DNA from: JAVBMC01 sp031552845
GTDB taxonomy: Bacteria > Verrucomicrobiota > Kiritimatiellia > RFP12 > DVOR01
NCBI GenBank assembly: GCA_031552845.1
Contig: JAVBMC010000010.1
Span: 1 to 64,000, forward strand
Reading direction: 5' to 3'
Length of the DNA: 64,000 nt
Position 1 is the first letter of the stretch. Each line of letters opens with the position of its first letter. This document shows, piece after piece, positions 1 to 9,800 of this stretch. Under the pieces are notes generated by a model. That model was not told the DNA's origin, ran no database searches, and saw only the letters and a program-made list of their open reading frames with translations. Both the position numbers and the translations under genes were made by a program.

Positions 1-1639
1 TGTTGTTGGGGGTGGCGGGTGGAGGGGAGGGGCGCTCTCGCGGAGGCGCGGAGTCGCGGAGAGTGGTGGAGTGAGTATCCGCAGATTTTACAGATGACGC
101 AGATGGGGCGTGGGGGGCTGACGCGGTGGATGGGGTGGGGGCGCCCGCCGGGGTCGTGCGGGGGGGCGCACAGGTTTCGGGGCGGGGGGGGTTGTGGGGC
201 CCGCCGGGGGGGTCGGGGGTTTGTTCTTGCATGAGTTGGTTGTAGTTGTTGGCGGGGTAGGGGGGCGTGACGGTGATGACTTGGGGGGATTGGCTGGGGG
301 TGATAAGGTGGTTGCGGTAGATGAGGCCGCAGGTGCGGAGGTGGTCTTGGAGCATGGTGTCGTTGGCGAGGTCGCCGAGGTGGGGGTTGCGGTCGGGGGT
401 TAGGCCGTAGCCGTCGGAGCCGAGGGCACGGTCGCCGTGGCACCAGGCGAACCAGACGAGGCCGGCGTAGTTGTGGAGGCTGCCGTAGAGGACTTGGGCG
501 AGGGGGAGTTGGGTGCGGGTGGGGGCTTGGGCGCGGATGTTGTTGTCGCCTTCGGCTTGGTTGAGTTCGGCGATGATGTAGGGTTTGTTGGCGAGGAGGG
601 TGCGGGTTTGGGGGGTGATGGGGTCGCGGGGGGCGAGAGTAAAGAGGGGGTTGATGTAGGAGTGGTCTTCGATGAAGTCGCCGGTGGCGTGGATGGCGAG
701 GTTGCCTTCGCCGCGCCAGAGGTTGCTGTAGGTGACGGCGGCTTTGCTGCCGGTGGAGCGGATGAGTTGGAGCATGGTGGCGTAGTAGTCTTGGTCGAGG
801 CTGCGGTAGAGTTGGGTGCGGAGGGTTTGGTGGGCGGGTTGTTTGAGTTGGGTGAGGGGGATGGGGTCGCCGGGTTGGTGGGTGGTTTGCCAGAGGGTTT
901 GCCATTTGGCGTCGAGTTGTTGTTGGAAGTAGGCGGGGAAGGTGTTGCCGCAGATGAGGCAGTATTCGGCGGAGGATTCGTTGACGATTTCGAGGGTGAG
1001 GACTTGGGGGTCTTGGGCGTAGGTGAGGCCGGTGTAGGGGTTGCGGTGGGTGAGGAGCTGGCGGGCGAATTCTTGTTGGAGGGCGTTGGCGCGGGGGTCG
1101 AGGGTGGGGAGCATTTTGAGGGGGTCTTGTTTGGCGCGCCAGTCGCGGGAGTTGAGTTCGCGGATGGCGGCACGCCAGGCTTGGTTGTCGGCGGGGGTGC
1201 CGGGGATGATGTCGGCGTCGGCTTCTTTGTAGGTGCGGGAGAAGTGGAGGCTGAGTTGGAGGTAGATGCCGCGTTGTCGGAGTTGGGCGTTGAGGTAGTC
1301 GAAGCGGTCCCAGGCTTCGGGGTCGGGTTGGCGGGTGGTGGGGCCTTCGAGGGTGAGGGCGCGTATTTTGGAGCGGTAGATCCAGTCGGCGCTGTAGCGG
1401 AGCATGTGGTGGGGGCGGACGAGGTTGATTTGGCGTTCGGCGAGGGTGGCGGCGAGTTGTTCGGCTTCGGCGTGGGTGGGGTAGAGGGAGACGAGGTTGA
1501 CGCCCCAGAAGCGTACAGGTTGGCCGTCGGGGGTGACGAAGTTTTCGCCTTGGACGTGGAGGGGCGTAATGGGGTCGGCGGCGGAGAATGCAAAACCCGC
1601 GGCGAGGAGGCTCACCGCGAGTAGGATGTTTTTGTGCAT
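1..1639 (-). CDS. secreted clan-A (GH5-like) glycoside hydrolase, 3' end not in window
   Basis: The minus-strand frame opens at ATG 1639 and has no stop before the left edge (546 codons). It starts with a signal peptide (hydrophobic run LLAVSLLAAGFAFSA) followed by a beta-barrel opening typical of clan-A hydrolases (RFWGVNLVS). The likely acid/base glutamate is in LEIVNES (about residue 219) and the likely nucleophile in IIAELNQ (about residue 360). The role would be extracytoplasmic hydrolysis of a beta-linked polysaccharide; the substrate cannot be read. It begins 4 nt after the stop of the upstream gene, so the two are probably one operon. The last 80 or so codons are Pro/Ala/Ser/Thr-rich and run through a dispersed CGCGGAG repeat, so the true C-terminus may have been lost, or a frameshift may lie near position 240. 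Other frames here are low-complexity shadows. Confidence 0.72.
   Translation of the reverse strand, partial: MHKNILLAVSLLAAGFAFSAADPITPLHVQGENFVTPDGQPVRFWGVNLVSLYPTHAEAEQLAATLAERQINLVRPHHMLRYSADWIYRSKIRALTLEGPTTRQPDPEAWDRFDYLNAQLRQRGIYLQLSLHFSRTYKEADADIIPGTPADNQAWRAAIRELNSRDWRAKQDPLKMLPTLDPRANALQQEFARQLLTHRNPYTGLTYAQDPQVLTLEIVNESSAEYCLICGNTFPAYFQQQLDAKWQTLWQTTHQPGDPIPLTQLKQPAHQTLRTQLYRSLDQDYYATMLQLIRSTGSKAAVTYSNLWRGEGNLAIHATGDFIEDHSYINPLFTLAPRDPITPQTRTLLANKPYIIAELNQAEGDNNIRAQAPTRTQLPLAQVLYGSLHNYAGLVWFAWCHGDRALGSDGYGLTPDRNPHLGDLANDTMLQDHLRTCGLIYRNHLITPSQSPQVITVTPPYPANNYNQLMQEQTPDPPGGPHNPPRPETCAPPRTTPAGAPTPSTASAPHAPSASSVKSADTHSTTLRDSAPPRERPSPPPATPNN
37..106. repeat. dispersed CGCGGAG/CGCAGAT repeat, copy 1
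   Basis: A block of CGCGGAGGCGCGGAG-type units is followed by ATCCGCAGATT..ACAGATGACGCAGAT. A close copy lies at 55609-55675 and a partial one at 55846-55866. Such runs are normally intergenic, but this copy lies inside the open frame of the glycoside hydrolase. Confidence 0.6.
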
Positions 1640-1643
1640 GGGT

Positions 1644-3539
1644 TTAGTAGAGGAAGATGTTGGTGGGAAGGATAACTTCGGTGACGTTGAGGACGAGAGC
1701 ATTGTCTTCTACCTCGAGATTGCCGATGATGCGTGAGTCCAGCACCACTTTAAATTTTGCGGCATCAAATTGATTGAGTGTGACGTCGTCAACCCAGGAG
1801 ATGATGGGATATTTGCCGCGTGTAGAGATGTCGGAGGCGGTGAGATCGATCGTTGCGCCTTCTGCGGAGGCGGGGCCGGTGAGTGTGGCAAAGCGGTTGG
1901 CGAGCGTGATGGTTTTGGATGTTACGCCGGCAGCAAGGTTGAGTTGCGCGCCGTTACCGATGTGGAGGTTGCCGTAGAGTTCGGTTGGCACAGGGGGTTG
2001 ATAGGTGCCGCCATCGGCGAGGGCGAGGGTGGTTCCGCCGGCTTGGATGATGTTGCCGGTGAGGGCGGCATTATCGGAGTAGGTGAGGGTGCCGGAGTTG
2101 AGGTAGGTGTCACCAGTGTAGGTGTTGGCGGCGGTGAGGGTAAGGTTGAAGGGGCCTGCTTTAACGAGTGTACAGGGGGTGTCGCCGTTGTCAACAATAG
2201 TGGAACCGATGGTGTAGTTAGCGAGAGCGTGGAGAAAGAGTTCGCCAGTTGAGAAGAGCGTACAAATGCTGCCACCGGTCAGAATTCCGTTTATTGCAGG
2301 GGTATTGAGAATGAGCCCGCCGGAGCGGAGGGTGAGAGTGGCGGTGTCGAGATTAATGAGCTCATTGGTTGATATCAGGAGAGCATTGATTGTACAATCG
2401 CCCGCTGTACGGGTTCCGCCGGAGTTAGCATTGATGTTGACTGCTGTTTGCCAAGTGTCGACGGTTTTGGCGGTGCCGGTTGTGCCGCCGACGCGCATGG
2501 TGCCGGCAGGAGCGTTGGCATGTGCGGCAACTGTGGCGAAGCCGCCTTGAGAGGAGGTGCACCAGCCACCGAGGATGCCATTGATGTTGGCCGTTTCGGT
2601 GTAAAGGTCAAGCGCGCCCCAGTAGACGGGGGTGTTGAATGTTCCGCCTATACCGCGACGTTCGATTTGTTGACAGACGTAAAAGTTGTTGATGTTGCCT
2701 GCACCGACACCCCAGAGCATATTGGCGCCTTTTTCGATATAGATATTGGCGACGTGTTGGGTTGAGCGAATCGAATCGTTGGCAAAGTGCATGTGCAAGC
2801 ACCCGCCTTGGAGAATGAGGTTGCGAGTGGGGAAGAGTGTCGGACGGTTATCGTTTGCTGTTATGCTGAATTTCAAGCAGCCACCGTTTTTGATGGTGGT
2901 GTCGCCATCCCATACGCCAGAGCCTGTAATGTAGAATTGAGGGCGGCGGGCAGTGTTGGCGGCGTTACCTGCATCTGCCATGCTGAGACCGTCAAAGGTG
3001 AGATCCGTTTGGATGCCGGGGGCATTGGTGAGCGAAAAGATGGTCATTAGTGCTGCACCGTTCAAGGCAGAGGGGAGAGCATATTGCCATGTTTGTGATG
3101 ACGTCGCCACTGTTCCATTGGTGAGGAAGAGTTGGGTACTTGTATCTGCCGAACCAAAGTAAACGCCGCCTGCGCCGATATATAAGGGATCACCACGAAA
3201 GATTGCTTTTTTGCTGCCGGGAAGAGTGCCCGTCATCAGGAGTTGGTGAGTGCCGACTTGTCCGTAGGTGTTGGTGACGTACACAACCATGTCAGCCCAG
3301 TCGGGGAGGGTTTGGAGCTGGAAGCGGGCGATGTTGTTGTTGTCGGTCCAAGGAGTGCGGGTAATGCCATCGTCGGTAGTCCAATTGACGGTGGTGTTGA
3401 AATCCCAAACTGCACCGTTGCGGGGGACTTGGATGCCTTCGTCGGGGAGAGCGTCGATGTCGACAATGATGGGGTCGGCGGCGAGGGCGGCGGTGGCCGC
3501 GAGGGTGATGAGGGCGGTGAGGGTGGTCGTCGTTTTCAT
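1644..3539 (-). CDS. secreted beta-strand-repeat (PATR-type) protein
   Basis: The protein has 631 residues with a clear signal peptide (MKTTTTLTALITLAATAALA). The body is rich in Thr, Asn, Gly and Leu. It contains autotransporter-associated beta-strand motifs, for example LVKAGPFNLTLTAANTYTG followed by GDTYLNSGTLTYSDN (about residues 455-485), which predict a right-handed beta-helix. No C-terminal beta-barrel translocator or anchoring sequence is visible: the protein ends VTEVILPTNIFLY. In Verrucomicrobiota-related genomes such proteins are abundant extracellular or surface proteins. It precedes the glycoside hydrolase by 4 nt, which suggests joint secretion for glycan binding or degradation (inference). 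The start has a good AGGAAAA ribosome site. Confidence 0.75.
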   Translation of the reverse strand: MKTTTTLTALITLAATAALAADPIIVDIDALPDEGIQVPRNGAVWDFNTTVNWTTDDGITRTPWTDNNNIARFQLQTLPDWADMVVYVTNTYGQVGTHQLLMTGTLPGSKKAIFRGDPLYIGAGGVYFGSADTSTQLFLTNGTVATSSQTWQYALPSALNGAALMTIFSLTNAPGIQTDLTFDGLSMADAGNAANTARRPQFYITGSGVWDGDTTIKNGGCLKFSITANDNRPTLFPTRNLILQGGCLHMHFANDSIRSTQHVANIYIEKGANMLWGVGAGNINNFYVCQQIERRGIGGTFNTPVYWGALDLYTETANINGILGGWCTSSQGGFATVAAHANAPAGTMRVGGTTGTAKTVDTWQTAVNINANSGGTRTAGDCTINALLISTNELINLDTATLTLRSGGLILNTPAINGILTGGSICTLFSTGELFLHALANYTIGSTIVDNGDTPCTLVKAGPFNLTLTAANTYTGDTYLNSGTLTYSDNAALTGNIIQAGGTTLALADGGTYQPPVPTELYGNLHIGNGAQLNLAAGVTSKTITLANRFATLTGPASAEGATIDLTASDISTRGKYPIISWVDDVTLNQFDAAKFKVVLDSRIIGNLEVEDNALVLNVTEVILPTNIFLY

Positions 3540-3632
3540 GATGTTTTCCTCGTGTGTCCGTTTTTGGAGGGGTGTCCGGATGGGGTTGCTTCCCTTTGGT
3601 GGTTGTCGGGCGGTGCAAACTCAATGGTGTTT

Positions 3633-3661
3633 ACTGTAGCGTAATTGTGGGTCTTTTGCAA
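3633..3661 (-). promoter_or_regulatory. putative sigma-70 promoter for the PATR-protein/hydrolase pair
   Basis: On the minus strand TTGCAA is followed after 17 nt by TACAGT, about 95 nt upstream of the ATG at 3539. This is a moderate match only. The rest of the 300-nt gap holds the acetate kinase terminator and a degenerate GACAGATTGGACTGATTGG-like stretch. Confidence 0.4.
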
Positions 3662-3792
3662 GCGTAAATTGCAGGGGGCGAGGGAAAAGAGGTTGACGCG
3701 GAGGGGGAGAGGAGGGAGGTGTGGTTAGACAGATTGGACTGATTGGACAGATCTATGGATGCCGGTGGAGAAGGAGAAGGGCGCGGGGAATG

Positions 3793-3824
3793 AAAAAGGC
3801 CAGCCTGTGTGGGCTGGCCTTTTT
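3793..3824 (-). terminator. rho-independent terminator of ackA
   Basis: A perfect 13-bp stem (AAAAAGGCCAGCC paired with GGCTGGCCTTTTT) closes a 6-nt loop. It lies 20 nt beyond the acetate kinase stop. The A/T ends make it able to act on either strand. Confidence 0.85.
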
Positions 3825-3844
3825 GGGTGGTGTGTTCTAGCTCG

Positions 3845-5083
3845 TTATTTGGCGGCGGTGAGGGTTTGGACGGTTTCGCGCGCGATCATGAGTTCTTCGT
3901 TGGTGGGGAGTACGTAGGCGGGGAGGGGGCTGTCGGCGGTGGTGATGAGGCCGCTTTTGCCGAAGGAGCAGGATTTGTTGGCGTCGGGGTCGAGGTGGGC
4001 GCCGAGGGCTTTGAGGTTTTTGAGGATGGCGGCGCGGGCAGGGGAGGAGTTTTCGCCGATACCGCCGGTGAAGATGATGGCGTGGGCCCCGCCGAGGGTG
4101 GCGTGGTAGCCGCCGATGAAGAGGGCGGCGCGGTGGGCGAACATTTTGAGGGCGGTGTGGGCTTCGTGGCTGCCGGCGTCTGCGGCGGCGACGAGTTCGC
4201 GCATGTCGCCGCTGCCGGTGCCGGCGATGGCGAGGAGTCCGCTTTCTTTGTTGAGCATGTCGCTGATGTCTTTGGCGCTGAGGCCTTGGCGTTTGAGGTA
4301 GAAGATGACGCCGGGGTCGATGTCGCCGCTACGGGTGCCCATGATGAGGCCGGCGAGGGGGGTGAGGCCCATGGTGGTGTCGAGGACTTTGCCGCCGTCA
4401 ATGGCGGCGATGGAGGAGCCGTTGCCGAGGTGGCAGGTGATGAGTTTGAGCTGTTCGACGGGTTTGCCGAGGTGTTCGGCGGCGGCGTGGGTGATGAATT
4501 TGTGGCTGGTGCCGTGGAAGCCGTATTTGCGGATGCCGAATTGGGTGTAGAAGTGTTTGGGGATGGCGTAGAGGTAGGTGTGTTCGGGCATGGTTTGGTG
4601 GAAGGCGGTGTCGAAGACGACGACGTTGGGGACGCCGGGGAGGGCGGCTTCGCAGGCGCGGATGCCGTCGAGGTTGGGGGGGTTGTGGAGGGGTGCGAGG
4701 ACGGAGGCGGCGCGGATGGCTTCTTTAACGGGGTCGGTGACGAGGACGGGGGCGGAGAATTCTTCAGCGCCGTGGACGACGCGGTGGCCGATGGCGTCGA
4801 CTTCTTCAAGGGTTTTGAGGGCGCCGTGCTCGGGGTGGGTGAGCGTCTGGCAGACGACGTTCATGGCTTCGAGGTGGTTGGTGGCGACGACGGGGGTTTC
4901 GGTTTTGGGTTGGCCGGCGAGTTGGTAGACGAGGTTGGCTTTGGGGGTGCCGATGCGTTCGATGAGGCCTTTGGCGAGCATTTCTTCGGAGGGGATGGCG
5001 AAGAGCATGAATTTGACGGAGGAGCTGCCGGCGTTGATGACGAGGACTTTTTTGGATTCTTGGGAAGATGCGGTTTTATTCAT
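3845..5083 (-). CDS. ackA: acetate kinase
   Basis: This is a full-length acetate kinase (412 residues; the family is about 400), which interconverts acetyl phosphate plus ADP and acetate plus ATP in the cytosol. Family signatures are the N-terminal VLVINAGSSSVKF phosphate-binding segment, GHRVVHG, VVFDTAFHQTMP, KYGFHGTSH, HLGNGSS, TMGLTPLAGLIMGTRSGD and FTGGIGENS. The start is set at MNKTASSQ, which has AAAGGA 8 nt upstream; the open frame extends 24 codons further but that part is not family-like. It stands alone without pta. The mRNA strand is strikingly C-rich with almost only C- or G-ending codons. Substrate-level ATP formation from acetyl phosphate fits a fermenter. Confidence 0.96.
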   Translation of the reverse strand: MNKTASSQESKKVLVINAGSSSVKFMLFAIPSEEMLAKGLIERIGTPKANLVYQLAGQPKTETPVVATNHLEAMNVVCQTLTHPEHGALKTLEEVDAIGHRVVHGAEEFSAPVLVTDPVKEAIRAASVLAPLHNPPNLDGIRACEAALPGVPNVVVFDTAFHQTMPEHTYLYAIPKHFYTQFGIRKYGFHGTSHKFITHAAAEHLGKPVEQLKLITCHLGNGSSIAAIDGGKVLDTTMGLTPLAGLIMGTRSGDIDPGVIFYLKRQGLSAKDISDMLNKESGLLAIAGTGSGDMRELVAAADAGSHEAHTALKMFAHRAALFIGGYHATLGGAHAIIFTGGIGENSSPARAAILKNLKALGAHLDPDANKSCSFGKSGLITTADSPLPAYVLPTNEELMIARETVQTLTAAK

Positions 5084-5145
5084 TATTTTAATCCTTTGTT
5101 TGAAATGCGACTGGCGTGCGCCGCGGTGTGCGGTGCGTTGGGGGA

Positions 5146-5174
5146 ATAGTAGCATCTTTGGGCGGGAGTTTCAA
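5146..5174 (-). promoter_or_regulatory. putative ackA promoter
   Basis: On the minus strand TTGAAA, a 17-nt spacer and TACTAT lie about 65 nt upstream of the ackA ATG. It is divergent from the promoter of the glycosyltransferase operon at 5270-5297. Confidence 0.5.
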
Positions 5175-5269
5175 GTTTATTGTGGCGGTTGAGAGGGTTT
5201 GGAGGTGTTGAGGCGGGGGCTTGGCGGGGCGGTGGGTTTTCTTTTATTGGAAAAAAGAGGTGTTTTAGG

Positions 5270-5297
5270 TTGATAATGCAGGGGGTTTTGTTATACT
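5270..5297 (+). promoter_or_regulatory. sigma-70 promoter of the glycosyltransferase operon
   Basis: TTGATA, a 16-nt spacer and TATACT end 33 nt before the ATG at 5331. The spacing and the hexamers are both good. Confidence 0.6.
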
Positions 5298-5330
5298 TGA
5301 GCTCCTTTATATGATAGGAATGTTGTCCTG

Positions 5331-6800
5331 ATGAGCGAGAGCACACCGAGGATTCGTAAGTCCGTTCGTAGTATTAAATGTCGTTGCGCGTCATGTTCGT
5401 TGTCGGTGAATGTGGTGGGAACACCTCCGCCGACGGTTTGCCCGTACTGCCGTAAGGCGTTGGTTCAGTCGGAGTTGTGGCTGGATGTCGCCGAGCCGTG
5501 GCCGGCACCGACGGAGGCGGAGGTTAAGGAGCGGATCCACAGTTTGTACCATCAGCCGCCGAAGTGGGTGGTGATTGTGGTGGGCGCGATCGCGATGACG
5601 ATGTTGGCGTCGGCAGTGTTTTTCCAGCTGAAGAATGCGGAGAACTATTGGTATCAGCCGGCGGTGTCGATTTATTCGTTGATGGCGGGTGTGTTCGTGC
5701 TGTCGCGGTTTATCATCGCGGCGTTCTACGTGCCGCCGAAGAATGCGGATTTTGAGCCGACGGTGACGATTCTGGTGCCGTGCATGAATGAGGGCGAGGC
5801 GATCCGGCAGACGATTGAGCGGGTGTTCTCGGCGGGGTATCCGGAGGAGAAGATCGAGGTTATCGCGGTGAATGACGGCTCGACGGATAATACGCTGGCG
5901 GAGATGCGTAAGTCGCAGTCGCTGCATCCGCATTTGGTGATTATCGACTTTGAGAAGAACCGGGGGTTGTGTCACGGGTGGGGCGTGTCGATGTTGATTG
6001 CGCGCGGTGAGTTCGTGATTTGCGTGGACTCGGATACGTTTATTTTCCCGGGTTCGCTGCGGAAGGTGCTGCAAGGGTTCATCGATCCGCGCGTGGGGGG
6101 TATTTCAGGGCACTGCGACGTGGAGAATGCCGCGACGAATACGTTGACGAAGATGCAGGACGTGCGGTATTATTTCTCGTATAAAATCATGAAGGCGGCG
6201 GAGAGCGTGTTTGGCGCGGTGAGCTGTCTGCCGGGGTGTTTCTCGGCCTACCGCCGAGTTTGCGTGCTGAGTATTTTGGAGGATTGGATCAATGCGACGG
6301 TGTGGGGCGAGCGCGGAAACTACGCGGATGACCGGTCGCTGACGAATTTGATTTTACGCGATTATAAGATCGTGTATGACGACGAGGCGCTCGCGACGAC
6401 GATCGCCCCGGAGAACTGGAACGTCTATACGCGCCAGCAGACGCGGTGGATGCGGTCATACTTGCGGGAGATTTGGAAGTCCGGCAAGTTCATGTGGCGC
6501 AAGCATCCGATTCCGGCGCTGTCGTGGTATGCCATGATGTGGATGCCGCTGTTTGAGCCGTTTATCATGTTGCAGGCGTTGGTGATCGGGCCGATTATGG
6601 CGGGGCATGTGACGGCCTCGTATACGATCGGCGTGTTCGCGATCACGGTTGTGTGGGCCTTGCACTTCTACGCCCAGACGGGGCGGCGTTGGTGGTGGGC
6701 CGGATTCGTATTCACGCTGTCGTATATGGCTTTCTACAGCTGGCAGCTTTATTGGGCTTTGATCAGCCTTAAAGGTAAGAAATGGGGGACTCGCGGATGA
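5331..6800 (+). CDS. membrane family-2 glycosyltransferase with N-terminal zinc ribbon
   Basis: A processive GT2 enzyme of 489 residues in the PgaC/cellulose-synthase style, predicted to polymerise a sugar from a nucleotide donor at the inner membrane. Residues 16-45 hold two CxxC pairs (C19/C22, C37/C40), a small zinc ribbon not usual in PgaC. Two membrane helices follow (about 80-100 and 112-132). The catalytic domain shows ILVPCMNEGEAI, AVNDGSTDNT, CVDSDTF, an acidic pair in YADDRS, and the QQTRWMRS acceptor-site motif. Further helices lie at the C-terminus. It overlaps the next gene by 4 nt (ATGA), a giant protein with a PgaB-like fold, so together they look like an exopolysaccharide synthesis and export pair. 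The polymer is unknown. Confidence 0.85.
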   Translation: MSESTPRIRKSVRSIKCRCASCSLSVNVVGTPPPTVCPYCRKALVQSELWLDVAEPWPAPTEAEVKERIHSLYHQPPKWVVIVVGAIAMTMLASAVFFQLKNAENYWYQPAVSIYSLMAGVFVLSRFIIAAFYVPPKNADFEPTVTILVPCMNEGEAIRQTIERVFSAGYPEEKIEVIAVNDGSTDNTLAEMRKSQSLHPHLVIIDFEKNRGLCHGWGVSMLIARGEFVICVDSDTFIFPGSLRKVLQGFIDPRVGGISGHCDVENAATNTLTKMQDVRYYFSYKIMKAAESVFGAVSCLPGCFSAYRRVCVLSILEDWINATVWGERGNYADDRSLTNLILRDYKIVYDDEALATTIAPENWNVYTRQQTRWMRSYLREIWKSGKFMWRKHPIPALSWYAMMWMPLFEPFIMLQALVIGPIMAGHVTASYTIGVFAITVVWALHFYAQTGRRWWWAGFVFTLSYMAFYSWQLYWALISLKGKKWGTRG

Positions 6801-9800
6801 GCACAGCTAAGAAACCGCCTCAAGTTCAGGCACCTGCGCCGAATACCCGGGATAACAAGTGGACGCGTCCTGTGGCCATGCAGAAGGATTCGCAGATCCG
6901 CAACTGGCTGCTGTTTTTCGGAGTCGTTCTGATTGGCGCCGCGTTGTGGACCCCGGTGCGTACGTTGTGGACACGCTATACCAGCACCAAGCCGACGTAC
7001 GCGGTCGATGCACGTTCCGGTGCTAATTCGTTCCTCGCAATCGCCTACTACGGTGTTTCCGAAGAAGCCGTCAATCCGGGCTCGCAGGATACCCTGCCGG
7101 AAGTTTTCCGCCGCCATGTGGACGAATTGGCAGGCCGCGGTTACGTCACGATTGATTTGGAAGACGTGCGCAAGTTCTATCAAGAAAAGAAGCCGCTTCC
7201 TCAAAAGGCGCTGCTGTTGACGTTTGAGCAATCGCGCAAGACCTCCTACTTTGAGACGCGCTCCATTCTCAATGCCCACAAATGGCGGGCGGTGATGGGC
7301 GTCTGGACCGACCCTATCCATAAAGGCGACCCGCAGGCGCTGCTGTGGCCGTATTTGTCCGACATGCTCGCGATGGGCACTTGGGACTTGGCCGCGCAGT
7401 CCAACAAGGGCTTCGACTATATCCCCGCGGGCCCCAATGGCGAAACCGGCCCGTTCTTCACCACGCCCAAGTGGCTGCCGGTTGAACAGCGGTATGAAAT
7501 CCCGACCGAGTTCGTCACCCGTCTCGAAAAAGACCACAAGAGCATCATGGACGAGTTCCAGAAGAAGGTGAAAGAAAAACCTCAGGCGTTCTTCTTCCCC
7601 TACGGCGACTATGGCCAATACGACTCCAATGCGCGCATCATCCGCGAAGTCAATTTACGCGAAGTCGGCACCAACTACGTGCTCGGCTTCACTCTTGGCG
7701 CTCTTGCGTTGAACACCCAGTTCAGCGACCCGCGCCGCCTCAACCGCCTGTTGGTCAATCCCAACTGGTCGGCCAAAGAGCTCGGCGACAAGCTCGACGC
7801 TTTCCAGCCCTACAATGTTGACCGCTCCAATAAACTGCGCTCCTTCCCCGCTATGTCATGGGTGCGCGAATGGGGTAACGTCACGGTGGACAACGAAGAA
7901 CTGCGCCTGCGCGCCGTTCCGCCGGAGAACCCCGCCGACCTGATCAACAACACTCAAACCACCGGCGCGAAAGCGTGGCTGGCGGGTAGTGACGTGTTCA
8001 AGGACGGCTTCCTCTCCATGCGCTTCCAAATCAAGCGCGGCCGGTACGTGTTGTACATGCGTGCGACACCGACGGGCGAGTACCTCTGCTTTACACTCGA
8101 TAATCTCGGCAACGTCAGCTTGCGCCAGCGAGACGCTTTTTCCGAAGAACGCATTTTGGCTGTGGATACGCTGACGAACGAAGCGCGTACGGACTTCGAC
8201 CTGCTCGTCGGCTTGCGCGACAACTTGGTCTATCTGCGCTTGAACGGCAAGCTCCTCTTCGGCGGACGCGTGCTGACGCTCGGCGACCCCCTCCCCGGCA
8301 TGGTCGGTGTGAGCGTATGGGACGAAGTCGAAGGTATCGGTGACATCAACGTCATTTCCACCAAGATGATTGCCCGCCAAGACGCCCTCTTGACGTGGAC
8401 GCCCGAGATGGCCCGCAACATTTCGTACATGTCGGACTGGATGAACCAGAATAGCTACCGCTTCTCCGTCATCTCGCCGCCGTGGATCCGTATTGAATCC
8501 TCCGTGCCGCTCGTGCTGCCGCCGTGGAACACCGATGTGATCTCGCTGATGTCGCGCATTAACAATGCCCCCATCTGCCCGATGATCTCCATCCGCGATG
8601 CCAACTTCCTGCCCCGCATTTCGCAGGTTGAACTGGCCGACGACCTCAAGAAGCTCAAAGCCTCCGGCGTTTATGTTGACGCCTCGCAAGTCACGGAAGA
8701 ACAATTCGTCCTGCTGGCCGATTGGCTTATCCGCATGAAGGCCAACCTCGACCCTGACAACCTCACCCTCATGGTCAAGCTCCCGCAGGTTCTCGAAAAG
8801 CTTCCCTCCACCGGCAATATGCTCCACCAGATCAAGGGCGTGCGCTTGGTCGGTGATTTCCTCGAGCCGCCGTTTGACCTGCGCTGGAACGAACTCCTCA
8901 CCGAGATTTACATTCCTGCCGACTTAAAGGGTGGTCCGCTGTCGCTCTACTACCAAATCAACGCTCTGCCGGATGGTGAAGGCTCGCTGACGCCTGCAGC
9001 TCAGGCCGAACTCCTGCGCCAAAAAGGGTTCAACTCCTTCGTCTTGGGTGACTACGCCAAAGCGATCGAAGCTTGGCAGGCTTGGCATAAACTCATGCCC
9101 GCCAACCCTGCGCCCTTGGCGCTTGAGGGTGATGCTTGGCTGCGTTTGGAAAATATGGATAAGGCACTAGCCTGCTATACGAGCAGCCTCGAGCTAAATC
9201 CCGGCCAAGTCGATCTCGCCATCCGCCGCGCCCGCCTGCTCGAAAAGATGGGGCATAAGGAAGAACAGGTCGCCATGCTCAACATGTACGCCTGCGCCTT
9301 CCCCAACACGCCCATTCTGATTATGGAACAAGCCCGCTGGCTCATTACCAACAACCGCCGCGATGAAGCCCGCGACCTCATGCGCAAACTCGTGAAGGAA
9401 CACCCGGAAGAGATCGAAGCCCGCCAGATTCTGCAAGGCCTGCTCGACTCTCCCTCCGAGCGCTACGAGAACATCCGCGGCCTGCTCGAACTCTCGCGCA
9501 AGGGCGAAACCACCGGGCACGAATTCGCCCGCATGCTCTACACTTCCAACCTGCTCGCCGTGCCTGAAGCCGCTGTCTGCTTTGAGTTCATCCGCGAATC
9601 CGTCGGATCCGCCCGCAGCCGCCAAACCCGCGAACTCTACCAAAGCTTGGTTCCTTTGCAAACCATCATTGACGAAGAATTCAAAGGCGGCTTCCTCTCC
9701 GACCACTGGGAAGCCTTCGGCTCCCACACACGCGTCGACGAACAAGGACGTTACGAAATCAAGGCCGGTTCCGACATGGCCGAAGCTTACCTCCGTCTCA

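Noticed and set aside
400..1593. Long minus-strand ORF rich in Ser, Thr and Pro, and a long plus-strand ORF (437-1624) rich in Gly and Val.
   Set aside because: Both are shadow frames of the glycoside hydrolase read from 1639; the extreme G/C asymmetry removes stop codons. Only the third frame has a signal peptide and family motifs.
3809..5149. 446-codon plus-strand ORF opposite ackA.
   Set aside because: It is antisense to a complete acetate kinase, has a low-complexity Gly/Val/Glu composition and shows no motif.
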